From Deltaproteobacteria bacterium (lineage in GTDB: Bacteria; Desulfobacterota; BSN033; UBA1163), in the NCBI GenBank assembly GCA_016875195.1, contig VGRY01000047.1:1-33743 (forward strand): 33,743 nt of DNA, given 5' to 3'. The notes beneath the pieces are model-generated. The model did not search any database. It saw nothing but the letters and a program-made list of their open reading frames with translations, and was not told the DNA's origin. The first letter of the stretch is position 1, and the number at the start of each line of letters is the position of its first letter. The translations under genes were made by a program, and so were the position numbers. Positions 25,719-33,531 of the stretch are shown here, in pieces.

Positions 25719-26563
25719 TCGCCCAGATCTCCGATTTCCATCTTAAACCAGAAGGAGTGCTTGCCTATGGCGTGGCGGATACGACCAAGCCCTTGAAAAG
25801 AGCGGTCGATCATATTAACCGCCTCAACCCGGTGCCTGACCTTGTAATGATCACAGGAGATCTTGTCGACGAAGGCGCCCCGGAATCATATCTTCTGCTG
25901 CGACAATTATTATCGCCACTCAAACCTCCCTTTGTCATTGTACCCGGAAACCACGATCACAAGGAAAGTCTTCGTAAGACCTTTCCCGAACACAACTACC
26001 TAAGTTGCTCGATCGAGGAGAAGGATGAAGCGTATATCTGCTTCGCCCTTGATGACTTTCCCGTTCACCTGATAGGCCTCGACACAGTTACGCCTGGCGA
26101 ACACGGAGGTGGATTCGGTCCAAAGAGAAGGGCATGGCTTCAAAGAACTCTTTCGGCTAGATCCGGACTTCCGGCGATAATCTTCATGCATCACCCGCCC
26201 TTTGCCTCAGCCATCAGGTACATGGACAAGGAAGAATTTCGTGGGTGGAGAGAGTTTCACGCCCTTATCTCGGAACATCCACAGGTTGAACGGGTCCTGT
26301 GCGGGCATCTCCATCGACCAATCTTTCGCCATTTCGGGGGGACGATTGCCACGACCTGTCCTGCTATCGGGATGCAGCTTTGCCTCGATCTCCGCGAAGA
26401 AGCGCCTTCCACATTTATGATGGAACCACCCTCTCTGATGCTTCACCTGTGGACAGATCTATGGGGCGAAAAGACGCTGCTGACTCATATCAGCGTAATC
26501 GAAGAATATCCGGGGCAGTACAGTGGCCCCCACCCCTTTTTCGGAGTCGTCTCACCGAAGTAG
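25712..26563 (+). CDS. GpdQ/CpdA-like metallophosphodiesterase
   Basis: This is a cytosolic binuclear metal phosphodiesterase, 283 aa, of the calcineurin-like class III family that cleaves glycerophosphodiesters or cyclic nucleotides. Metal-site residues are Asp8 and His10 (ISDFH), Asp50 (TGDLVDE), Asn80 (PGNHDH), His160 (FMHHPPF), and His199 and His201 (CGHLHRP). This matches the GpdQ order and nearly its spacing. AAGGA lies about 6 nt before the ATG at 25712. Behind an ABC importer it would fit release of phosphate or an alcohol from an imported phosphodiester; cAMP turnover is the alternative. It is slightly richer in GC than the upstream transporter genes, so it may have joined the locus separately. 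Confidence 0.9.
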   Translation: MLIAQISDFHLKPEGVLAYGVADTTKPLKRAVDHINRLNPVPDLVMITGDLVDEGAPESYLLLRQLLSPLKPPFVIVPGNHDHKESLRKTFPEHNYLSCSIEEKDEAYICFALDDFPVHLIGLDTVTPGEHGGGFGPKRRAWLQRTLSARSGLPAIIFMHHPPFASAIRYMDKEEFRGWREFHALISEHPQVERVLCGHLHRPIFRHFGGTIATTCPAIGMQLCLDLREEAPSTFMMEPPSLMLHLWTDLWGEKTLLTHISVIEEYPGQYSGPHPFFGVVSPK

Positions 26564-26568
26564 AATGA

Positions 26569-26611
26569 CTTGAGGTTTAAAGTTATTCAAGGAAAAGTTG
26601 AACCCCTCAAG
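26569..26611 (+). other. Hairpin downstream of the phosphodiesterase gene
   Basis: CTTGAGG (26569-26575) pairs with CCTCAAG (26605-26611), starting 6 bp after the stop codon. The loop is long and AT-rich and no T-run follows, so termination is possible but weakly supported. Confidence 0.35.
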
Positions 26612-26720
26612 AAACTTTCACTTAACGCTCACACCAATACACTTGAGGCAAGTCTTGGAAGTCGAAGATTTCAATAAAAGTCTTTAACCAGGCATGCTGT
26701 CGTCGTTAGAGTTGGGTGAT

Positions 26721-26792
26721 AAGAACTTGTTCCAGGACGGGTTGAATGAAACTCCCTGACCTGAAGGCCAGAGAGTTTCATTTGAAGTTCTT
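26721..26792. repeat. Nested inverted repeat
   Basis: An outer stem AAGAACTT (26721-26728) / AAGTTCTT (26785-26792) encloses a perfect 10-bp inner stem AATGAAACTC (26745-26754) / GAGTTTCATT (26773-26782). CTG/CAG pairing continues in the loop. The right arm runs into CTTTTTAAT. It could be a terminator, a recombination site or a small transposon remnant. Confidence 0.55.
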
Positions 26793-26928
26793 TTTAATGC
26801 AAACCGAATATATCCTTTTCTCCAACCTTCTTTGTCCGGCCTGAAGTAAAAAAACATAACATCGCCAGAAGAAAACTAAGACACCGAATGACCGTTGTCC
26901 GCCGCCGATTCATGGTGAAAGCACCCTT

Positions 26929-26957
26929 TTGACAAGTTTCGTCGTTTGTGTTACGTT
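26929..26957 (+). promoter_or_regulatory. Promoter of the RHH/PIN toxin-antitoxin pair
   Basis: TTGACA (26929-26934), a 17-bp spacer and TACGTT (26952-26957) precede the antitoxin ATG by 20 bp, leaving room for its GGGAGG ribosome binding site. Confidence 0.6.
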
Positions 26958-26977
26958 GTATTGCAAGGGAGGTAAAC

Positions 26978-27196
26978 ATGAATCAGACCCTGACCATACG
27001 AATTCCTGATGATTTAAGAGAGGGCTTACTGGAGATCAGCAAGGCAGAAAAGAAACCGATCAGCGATCTGGTCAGAGAATCCCTGCAGAGATATATCGCC
27101 ATCTACCGGTTTCGTAAACTTCGAAATATGGTCCTCCCTTTTGCGGAGGCCCAGGGCATCCTCACCGATGAGGATGTCTATAAAGAAGTGTCATGA
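26978..27196 (+). CDS. Ribbon-helix-helix (CopG-like) antitoxin
   Basis: This is a 72-aa probable antitoxin. The N-terminus TLTIRIPDDLREGLLEISKAE, followed by PISDLVRESLQRYI, has the beta strand and two helices of an RHH DNA-binding domain. The C-terminal part (ILTDEDVYKEVS) would contact and block the toxin. The ATG at 26978 has GGGAGG 5 nt upstream; an upstream non-ATG start (26948) lies inside the promoter and is rejected. It overlaps the PIN gene by 4 bp. By analogy it should repress its own promoter. Confidence 0.85.
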   Translation: MNQTLTIRIPDDLREGLLEISKAEKKPISDLVRESLQRYIAIYRFRKLRNMVLPFAEAQGILTDEDVYKEVS

Positions 27197-27600
27197 GAGT
27201 GATCCTCGACACGAATGTGATTCTGGCCGCATTTGCAGGCAGAGGATTGGCGCATGCCCTGTTTGAACTCTGCCTGGAAAAACATGAAATCATCATCAGT
27301 GAACATATTCTGTCTGAAGTACAAAGAAACTTACAGAAAAAATTGAAGATGCCCAAGGATAAGATTCTGATGATTGCTGAGTACTTGAAGGAATTTTGTA
27401 AAATCAGCAGCTTTAAAAGGTTAGATAAAGAGGCCTGCAGAGATGTCGATGATATCAAGATTCTTGGCCTTTCTGAAGTAGCCAACCCCGATTATATCAT
27501 TACCGGAGATAAGGATCTTCTTGTGCTGAAGAAGTTCCATTCCGTCCCTATCATCACTCCAAGAGAATTCTGGGAGATATCCAAAGGAAAAAGAAATTAA
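27193..27600 (+). CDS. PIN-domain toxin (COG1569-type putative ribonuclease)
   Basis: This is a 135-aa PIN-domain protein, a Mg2+-dependent RNase fold used by VapC-like toxins. Acidic active-site residues are visible: Asp6 in LDTNVILAAF, Glu42 in HILSEVQRNL, Asp84/86/87 in CRDVDDIKIL, and Asp106 in TGDKDLLVL. The C-terminal IITPREFWE segment is typical of this PIN subfamily. The ATG at 27193 overlaps the antitoxin TGA (ATGA). All expected catalytic residues are present, so it is likely functional. Confidence 0.88.
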   Translation: MRVILDTNVILAAFAGRGLAHALFELCLEKHEIIISEHILSEVQRNLQKKLKMPKDKILMIAEYLKEFCKISSFKRLDKEACRDVDDIKILGLSEVANPDYIITGDKDLLVLKKFHSVPIITPREFWEISKGKRN

Positions 27601-27628
27601 GAATCATACATAAGGAAAGGAGAAACCT

Positions 27629-28543
27629 TTGGGTTTTTTTGAAAAATTAAAGAAAGGCCTTTCAAAAACTCATCAGGGGTTTGTTGAGAAAATTGATCGG
27701 CTTTTTCTCGGAAAGAAGACCTTCGGCCCTGACCTTCTGGATGAGCTCGAGATGGTCCTTTTTGAAGCCGATCTGGGAGTCAAGACGACCACTCAACTGA
27801 TCGAAGGCGTCCGGCAAGGCCTTAAAAGGGGAGAACTTCAGGACCCTGAGAAAGTTAAAGAATATATCAAACAGGAGATTCTCCGGATACTTGATTCAGG
27901 CCAAAAACCCCTATCGATCGATTTCTCTAAAACAAAACCCTTTGTCATGATGGTGGTCGGAGTCAATGGCGCCGGCAAGACGACGACCATCGGGAAGATC
28001 GCCCATCAATATTCGACCCAGAGGAAAAAGGTTCTGATCGGTGCAGCCGATACCTTCAGGGCGGCTGCGGTTGAGCAACTCGAGATCTGGGCAAATCGTG
28101 CCGGAGCGGACTTTATCAAGCAGTCCAAGGGATCCGATCCCTCGGCTGTGGCCTTTGATTCCATCCAGGCGGCAAAGGCCAGGAATTCGGATATTGTCTT
28201 CATTGATACAGCCGGTAGGCTCCATACCAAAGTCAATCTGATGGAGGAGCTGAAGAAGGTGAAGCGAATTGTCGGAAGGGAATGCCCTGGAGCGCCTCAC
28301 GAAATTCTTCTTGTCCTCGACGCCACCACAGGACAGAACGCCATCTCCCAGGCCAAACTTTTTAACGAGGCCGTCGGAGTTACAGGAATTGCATTGACGA
28401 AACTGGATGGAACAGCCAAAGGGGGAATCATCGTGGGGATTACAGGGGAACTAAACATCCCCATTCGCTATGTCGGCGTGGGTGAAGCCATCGACGACCT
28501 CAAGGAATTCAACGCCACCGACTTCGTCAATGCCTTGTTTTAA
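27629..28543 (+). CDS. ftsY: Signal recognition particle receptor FtsY
   Basis: FtsY is the SRP receptor GTPase that delivers ribosome-nascent chain complexes to the Sec translocon. The product is 304 aa, so it carries only the N and G domains and lacks the long acidic A domain of E. coli FtsY (497 aa). The G1 motif GVNGAGKTTTIGKIA is at residues 111-125, and the AADTFRAAAVEQL box, IDTAGRLHTK (G3), TKLDGTAKGG (G4) and VGVGEAIDDLKEF follow. The TTG start at 27629 has AAAGGAG about 6 nt upstream and gives the conserved GFFEKLKKGL start. It lies 28 bp after the PIN toxin but is a housekeeping gene. Confidence 0.95.
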   Translation: MGFFEKLKKGLSKTHQGFVEKIDRLFLGKKTFGPDLLDELEMVLFEADLGVKTTTQLIEGVRQGLKRGELQDPEKVKEYIKQEILRILDSGQKPLSIDFSKTKPFVMMVVGVNGAGKTTTIGKIAHQYSTQRKKVLIGAADTFRAAAVEQLEIWANRAGADFIKQSKGSDPSAVAFDSIQAAKARNSDIVFIDTAGRLHTKVNLMEELKKVKRIVGRECPGAPHEILLVLDATTGQNAISQAKLFNEAVGVTGIALTKLDGTAKGGIIVGITGELNIPIRYVGVGEAIDDLKEFNATDFVNALF

Positions 28544-28623
28544 AGAATCTTCCCATTGTTTTCTAATCAGGTTTTTTAACTCACCCAACAAAAAACATTC
28601 AAACTTTTCCTTAAATATGGTAA

Positions 28624-28629
28624 TATAAT
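28624..28629 (+). promoter_or_regulatory. Candidate -10 box before the 28645-29323 gene pair
   Basis: A perfect TATAAT lies 15 bp before the ATG at 28645. No good -35 box is seen at the right distance (AAACTT at 17 bp is a poor match), so only the -10 is supported. It suggests the pair is transcribed separately from ftsY. Confidence 0.4.
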
Positions 28630-28644
28630 AATGAGGTTAACTGG

Positions 28645-28848
28645 ATGGCTTCATTAAAGATAAAATACCCAAAATCTATGAAAGACATCCCTTTGTGGCG
28701 TCAGCGTCAACTTGAAGAAGATCTCCGCTGGTTTTTGGGGTTTTCTCCTGCCCAGAGACTGGAATGGGTTGACCGTGAGTGGAAGGAGATTCAGAATTTT
28801 ATTGAAAAGTTTGGATTAAAAACGTATGAAACCGGAAAAAGAAGTTAA
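28645..28848 (+). CDS. Small protein of unknown function paired with a nucleotidyltransferase-fold gene
   Basis: This is a 67-aa, charged, helical and soluble protein rich in Trp and Arg (MKDIPLWRQRQLEEDLRWFL and RLEWVDREWKEIQNFIEKFG). I do not assign it to a named family. GAGG lies 8 nt before the ATG. It overlaps the following nucleotidyltransferase-like gene by 23 bp, an arrangement typical of small antitoxin or accessory genes. Antitoxin function is inference only. Confidence 0.65.
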   Translation: MASLKIKYPKSMKDIPLWRQRQLEEDLRWFLGFSPAQRLEWVDREWKEIQNFIEKFGLKTYETGKRS

Positions 28849-29323
28849 TTTTTTCAAACTCCTTCGCAAATTGAATCGCCAGAAAATCCGTTATCTGATC
28901 ATCGGTCGGAGGGCGGTCGTTCTCTACGGAGGCCCTGTCCTCACCGCAGACCACGATATCTGGTTTCACCCTGAAGATAAGGAAGAGGTTTTATCCCTTC
29001 TTTTGACACAACTCCATTTTGAGCTTTCCCATCTTCCTGACACAAAGAGCCCCATCGTCACAGGATTCTCCGGGACGAAGAAGTATGATCTCTTTTTTCA
29101 GAAGAGCGTTAAGAATATTGAGAATGAAACGATTGAATTTGAAGAGTGCTATGAGCATTCGGTGTTGAAGGAGGATGACGAAGTAAACCTCCTCTTTCGT
29201 ATCCCTTCAATTGATGACCTGATCCGATTAAAGAAGGTCAGAAAACCAAATGCCAAAGATGAGCAGGACATTGAGTATCTTTTAAAGGCCAAACAATTTC
29301 TTAATCGATTAAATCCTTTATAA
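28826..29323 (+). CDS. Nucleotidyltransferase-fold protein (MNT/AbiEii-like)
   Basis: The product is 165 aa. The N-terminal part has the nucleotidyltransferase pattern RYLIIGRRAVVLYGG followed by LTADHDIWF, where Asp42 and Asp44 form the metal-binding D-x-D. The usual G-G/S pair before the helix is G-R here (Gly27-Arg28), which could alter nucleotide binding. The C-terminus contains LIRLKKVRKPNAKDEQDIEYLL, a region common in such stand-alone transferases. This class includes toxins (AbiEii, MenA) and antitoxins (MntA). It is likely part of a two-gene module with the overlapping small gene upstream. There is no clear ribosome binding site, so translation may be coupled. Confidence 0.75.
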   Translation: MKPEKEVNFFKLLRKLNRQKIRYLIIGRRAVVLYGGPVLTADHDIWFHPEDKEEVLSLLLTQLHFELSHLPDTKSPIVTGFSGTKKYDLFFQKSVKNIENETIEFEECYEHSVLKEDDEVNLLFRIPSIDDLIRLKKVRKPNAKDEQDIEYLLKAKQFLNRLNPL

Positions 29324-29331
29324 TCTATTTA

Positions 29332-30039
29332 TTACGGCAAGACCAGTTTTTCGAGAGCTTTGACACGCGACTCCAGCGTAGCAAACCGCTTCTCAAGATC
29401 AGCATAAGAAAACCTGATCATTGAACCCAACTCTTCTTTGACCTCGTTAAAACCCGCTTTAAGTTTATCATCCAAGGCCGTAATTTCTTCGATGGTCTTT
29501 CTAATCTGAACGCCGAGATTTCCCATCCCTTCTCCTAACCGGTTTAGTTCAGCTCTGGTCTCCTCCTTCGATTGAGCAAGATTCATTTTCCCTTCTTCCC
29601 CAATCAGCCGGAGGTTCGAACCGATTTCCTGCCGCGATTGGAGAATGGCCGTATAGGTTTCATCTTTGGTTGCCTGAAGAGCTGAACCTATATCCTGTTT
29701 GGATTGTCGAATGGATGAGTTGATCTCCTCTCTCATCTTCTGGAGGGATGACTCGATGGATTGAATGGATTGGAAGAGCATGGAATCAATTTTTACCTCG
29801 GCTTTTTTCATCTCCTCCTTAATCCCTTCACGAAGGGGATTGGTGTCCACCCGAATCTCCTTCCTCAAACCTTCCATCTCTGCTCTAATTCCCTCGATCC
29901 ATCCGAGAATAAGCTCTTTATTCTCCTCTTTTAATTTACGGAAGTTGGCGTTGGCTTCCTGCCTCATTTTTTCGATGTCATCTTTTTTAGCGAAAACCAA
30001 CTGCATCTGTTCAAATAATTCCATCTGTTCTTTGTTCAT
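29332..30039 (-). CDS. Coiled-coil protein of unknown function
   Basis: This is a 235-aa, almost wholly alpha-helical and charged protein without signal peptide or membrane segment. Heptad-like patterns run through most of it. A loose internal repeat appears three times: SIRQSKQDIGSALQ, ILQSRQEIGSNLR and LAQSKEETRAELN. The N-terminus EQMELFEQMQLVFAKKDDIEKM and the C-terminus RFATLESRVKALEKLV are also coiled-coil. The ATG at 30039 has GGTGGA about 9 nt upstream. It is convergent with the nucleotidyltransferase gene, with 8 bp between their stops. No enzymatic domain is seen, so no function is proposed. Confidence 0.65.
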   Translation of the reverse strand: MNKEQMELFEQMQLVFAKKDDIEKMRQEANANFRKLKEENKELILGWIEGIRAEMEGLRKEIRVDTNPLREGIKEEMKKAEVKIDSMLFQSIQSIESSLQKMREEINSSIRQSKQDIGSALQATKDETYTAILQSRQEIGSNLRLIGEEGKMNLAQSKEETRAELNRLGEGMGNLGVQIRKTIEEITALDDKLKAGFNEVKEELGSMIRFSYADLEKRFATLESRVKALEKLVLP

Positions 30040-30157
30040 CTCTATTTTCCACCTTTCTTCAATAATCTAAATTCTTCAATATCATAGAGAACTTAGAATA
30101 TCAATCTATTTTTTCTTCCCATACCTACCTAAAAATATGAACGCCAACATTTTTTCC

Positions 30158-30185
30158 TTGACAAATATTTCAGTTGTGTTATGTT
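30158..30185 (+). promoter_or_regulatory. Promoter of the formate dehydrogenase operon
   Basis: TTGACA (30158-30163), a 16-bp spacer and TATGTT (30180-30185) are seen. It would give a leader of about 170 nt before the fdhA start. Confidence 0.6.
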
Positions 30186-30212
30186 TCACAAGGTTTTGTT
30201 TAGCCACATTGA

Positions 30213-30237
30213 TATCCAGTGTTATCCAGATTATCCA
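30213..30237 (+). promoter_or_regulatory. Three phased TATCCA direct repeats
   Basis: TATCCA occurs at 30213, 30223 and 30232, with 10 and 9 bp between starts, close to one DNA turn. It lies just downstream of the predicted fdh transcription start. Such an array often marks a regulator-binding site, but the regulator is unknown. Confidence 0.4.
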
Positions 30238-30361
30238 AAAGGACAAATGGGGGGAAACTAAAGCAAATCCATCAGGTTAATTGTTTTCCCTTCTTAATCA
30301 ATTGGAAAGGGGGTGAACTTAAACTCTCGTTTCAAAAATCTTAAGAAAGGAAGGTGAATAC

Positions 30362-33300
30362 TTGTCTATGAAGATTACGCGAAGAAGTTTTTTGAAGATT
30401 TCTGGCGCCACAGCCGCGGGGACAGTGATGGGCGGCCTGGGATTCGATCTTTCGCCGGTTGAATCTTATGCCCAGGAACTCCGAATTAAGGGAGCAAAAG
30501 AGACGACCACCGTCTGCTGTTACTGCTCGGTCGGCTGCGGCATCATCGTTCACACGGATGCAAAAGGAACCGTGATTAACACGGAAGGCGATCCTGATCA
30601 TCCAACGAGTGAAGGCGGCCTCTGTGCCAAAGGAATGTCGCTCTATCAACTCGTTACTAACAAAGACCGGCTGAAAAAAGTCCTCTACCGAGCACCCAAT
30701 AGCACAAAATGGGAAGAAAAATCCTGGGACTGGACCCTGACAGAAATTGCGAAGAGGGTTAAGAAGAGCCGGGATGCCAGTTTCGTTCAGAAGAATGATA
30801 AAGACCAGGTGGTCAACCGGACCAATGGCATTGCAGGCATTGGCTGCGCCCATGTCAATAATGAGGAGGGCTGGCTCTACCAGAAATTCCTCCGTGCCCT
30901 TGGCCTGGTCTATATCGAATTCGAAGCCCGTCTCTGACACAGTTCCACTGTGGCGGCTCTGGGAGAGTCGTTCGGACGTGGTGCAATGACCAATTGCTGG
31001 ACAGATATCGGGGTGAGCGATTGTATTCTCATCATGGGAAGCAATGCCGCTGAAAACCATCCGGTGGCAATGAAATGGGTCTTAAGGGCTCAGGAAAAAG
31101 GTGCAAAGGTCATCAGTGTGGACCCGAGATTTACCCGCACCTCAGCCAAGGCAGATATCTATGTTCCCATGCGGTCAGGAGGGGATATTGCCTTCCTGGG
31201 CGGAATGATCAAATATCTCGTTGATAAGGACCTCATCTTCAAAGATTATGTCGTCAATTATACCAATGCCCCGTTTATTGTAAGCGAGAAGTTCGAATTT
31301 AAAGATGGCCTCTTCTCTGGTTACAACCCGGAAAAGAGGACTTACGATAAAGCAACCTGGGTCTTTGAGAGAGATGAGAAGGGAATCCCGAAAAAGGATA
31401 TGACCCTTCAGCACCCAAACTGCGTTTATCAACTGATGAAAAAGTTTTACGCACGTTACGATCTGGATACCGTTTCCACCATCACCGGTACTTCAACAGC
31501 TGACCTCATTAAGGTTTATGAAACCTTCGTTGCGACAGGAAAACCGGACAGAGCCGGAACCATGCTCTATGCCATGGGATGGACCCAGCATACAACTGGA
31601 ACTCAGATCATTCGTGCAGCATCAATGGTCCAGTTGCTTTTAGGCAATGTTGGAATGGCCGGAGGCGGTGTCAATGCACTGAGAGGTGAGGCCAACGTTC
31701 AGGGAATCACCGATCATGCCCTGCTCTTCCATATCCTTCCCGGTTACATGCCCGCAGTAAATGCCGCCCTTGACAATCTTGAAAAATATAATGCCACCAC
31801 CCCAAAAACATCTGACCCGATGAGCGTCAACTGGTGGGGGAATCGTCCCAAATATATCGCCAGTCTGCTCAAATCGTTCTATGGCGAAAACGGAACCAAA
31901 GAGAACGATTTCGGATATGGGTGGCTTCCCAAACTGGATGTCGGCCAGAACGCATCATGGCTCTTTCTCTTTGACGAGATGTTCAATGGTAAATTTTCAG
32001 GATTCATCTGTATGGGAATGAATCCAGCATGTTCAAGCCCGAATTCAGACAAGACCCGTCAAGCGCTATCCAAACTGGACTGGATGGTGGACATCGACCT
32101 CTTCGAAAACGAGACCAGCTCCTTCTGGAAAGGCCCTGGGATGGATCCCAAAAAGATCAAGACCGAGGTCTTTCTGCTTCCGGCTGCCATGCCGACCGAA
32201 AAAGAAGGCAGTGTTTCAGATAGTGGTCGAGTGGGTCAATGGCGGAACAAAGCCTGTGAGCCTCTCGGTGACTCTAAGGCAGACGGACAGATTGTCCATG
32301 AACTCTATATGAAAATAAAAGACCTCTATGCCAAAGAGGGAGGCGCTTTCCCGGATCCGATCTTGAAGCTGAAATGGGATTATGCAAAGGATGGCAAAGT
32401 TGATTTCCACGCAGTAGCCAAAGAGATCAATGGCTACTTTACCGAAGACATTGCCGAGCATCCGATCGATAAGAAGGCGTATAAGAAAGGGACACAGGTT
32501 CCTAACTTTGTCTTCCTCCTGGCGGATGGCCGAACGGCTTGCGGAAACTGGCTCTATTCCGGCAGCTATACGGAAGCTGGAAATATGATGGCCCGCCGAA
32601 ATAGAACACCCGTGGCTTCATGTAATATCTTCCCCGGTTGGGGCTATGCATGGCCTCTCAACCGCAGGATCATCTACAACCGCGCCTCGGTAGACCTCAA
32701 TGGAAACCCATGGGATCCCAAACGCGCGGTCATCAAATGGGATGGCACCAGGTGGGTAGGCGATGTGCCTGACAATGCCGTGCCTCCCATGGGCCTTCCC
32801 AATGGAAGGTATCCATTTATTATGAGGCCGGATGGCGTTGGATCTTTCTTTGGAGTGGGAATGGCGGATGGTCCCTTCCCGGAACATTACGAACCGCTGG
32901 AATGCCCCATTGAGAAGAATCCTCTTTCTTCCCAGAGGATCAACCCAGCTATTCCGCTCTTCAAAGGCGAACTTGATAAGTATACGACCTGCGATCCGAA
33001 GTTCCCCTTTGTTGCAACCACCTACCGTCTGACCGAACACTGGCAGACAGGTCTGATGACCCGTTATCAGCCATGGCTCGTTGAAGCCGAACCTCAGATG
33101 TTTGTTGAATTGAGTATGGAATTAGCCAAATTGAGAGGGATCAAGAACGGGGATCGCGTCACCGTCAGCTCCCCAAGGGGAAAGATGTGGGCCAAGGCCA
33201 TGGTGACCAACCGCATCAAACCCTTTAAAGTGGCTGGCCAGACCGTTCACCTCGTTGGTATGACATGGCATTATGGTTGGTTAGTCCCTAAGGATGGAGG

Positions 33301-33514
33301 AGATAGCGCCAATATCCTGACGCCTTCCATTGGTGATGCCAACACATTGATTCCGGAGTATAAAGTATTTTTGGTGAACATCGCTAAAGAGGAAAGACCA
33401 AAAGTCGATAAACCTGCACCTAAAACGGATGCGAAACCAGCGCCAAAGGCTGAGGCTAAGCCAGCTCCAAAACCCGAACCCAAACCAGCCCCAAAAGCTG
33501 AGACTAAAAAATAA
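30362..33514 (+). CDS. fdhA: Formate dehydrogenase catalytic subunit, selenocysteine-containing, Tat-exported
   Basis: This is the molybdenum/tungsten bis-MGD enzyme subunit that oxidises formate to CO2. The coding region continues through an in-frame TGA (30935-30937) read as selenocysteine 192; the residues around it, EARLUHSSTVAALGESFGRG, match the active site of Sec-type formate dehydrogenases. The total length is 1050 aa. The Tat signal TRRSFLK lies at the N-terminus and cleavage is probably near residue 38, so it acts in the periplasm. A [4Fe-4S] site uses Cys52, 55, 59 and 88. The C-terminal molybdopterin-dinucleotide domain ends near 1010 and is followed by a ~40-residue Lys-Pro-Ala tail. 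AGGAAGGTG favours TTG at 30362; ATG 30368 is the alternative. fdhB follows. Confidence 0.95.
30935..30971 (+). promoter_or_regulatory. UGA selenocysteine codon and candidate bacterial SECIS hairpin
   Basis: Downstream of the TGA, bases 30954-30960 (CGGCTCT) pair with 30964-30970 (AGAGTCG) around a GGG loop: seven pairs, one of them G-U. The loop sits about 24-26 nt after the UGA, close to the position in E. coli fdhF. A second tight hairpin, CACAGT-TCC-ACTGTG (30938-30952), starts directly after the TGA. Confidence 0.7.
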
Positions 33515-33515
33515 A

Positions 33516-33526
33516 AGAGGAGGTGA
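33516..33526 (+). promoter_or_regulatory. Strong ribosome binding site of fdhB
   Basis: AGAGGAGGTGA is almost fully complementary to the 16S rRNA 3' end and lies 5 nt before the fdhB ATG. It is 2 bp after the fdhA stop, indicating high translation of the iron-sulfur subunit within one operon. Confidence 0.7.
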
Positions 33527-33531
33527 TAACA

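Larger units (their letters stand above)
26564..26977. other. Intergenic region between phosphodiesterase and toxin-antitoxin genes
   Basis: This 414-bp gap has no gene I can support. It holds a CTTGAGG/CCTCAAG hairpin (26569-26611), a large two-part inverted repeat (26721-26792) and the promoter of the downstream antitoxin (26929-26957). Short frames here show no family resemblance. Confidence 0.6.
30040..30361. other. Intergenic region upstream of the formate dehydrogenase operon
   Basis: This 322-bp gap lies between divergent genes and contains no supported gene. It holds a promoter (30158-30185), three TATCCA direct repeats (30213-30237), and a leader of about 165 nt ending in the AGGAAGGTG ribosome binding site. 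An exact FNR box (TTGAT-N4-ATCAA) was looked for and not seen. Confidence 0.6.

Noticed and set aside
30341-31060. 239-aa minus-strand frame opposite fdhA
   Set aside because: It is a shadow of the well-supported formate dehydrogenase gene, with no family resemblance or ribosome binding site.
30950-33514. A separate gene starting at GTG 30950 after a stop at 30935-30937
   Set aside because: It is in the same frame as the upstream part, has no ribosome binding site, and the TGA stands exactly at the selenocysteine position of formate dehydrogenases, so one gene is far more likely.
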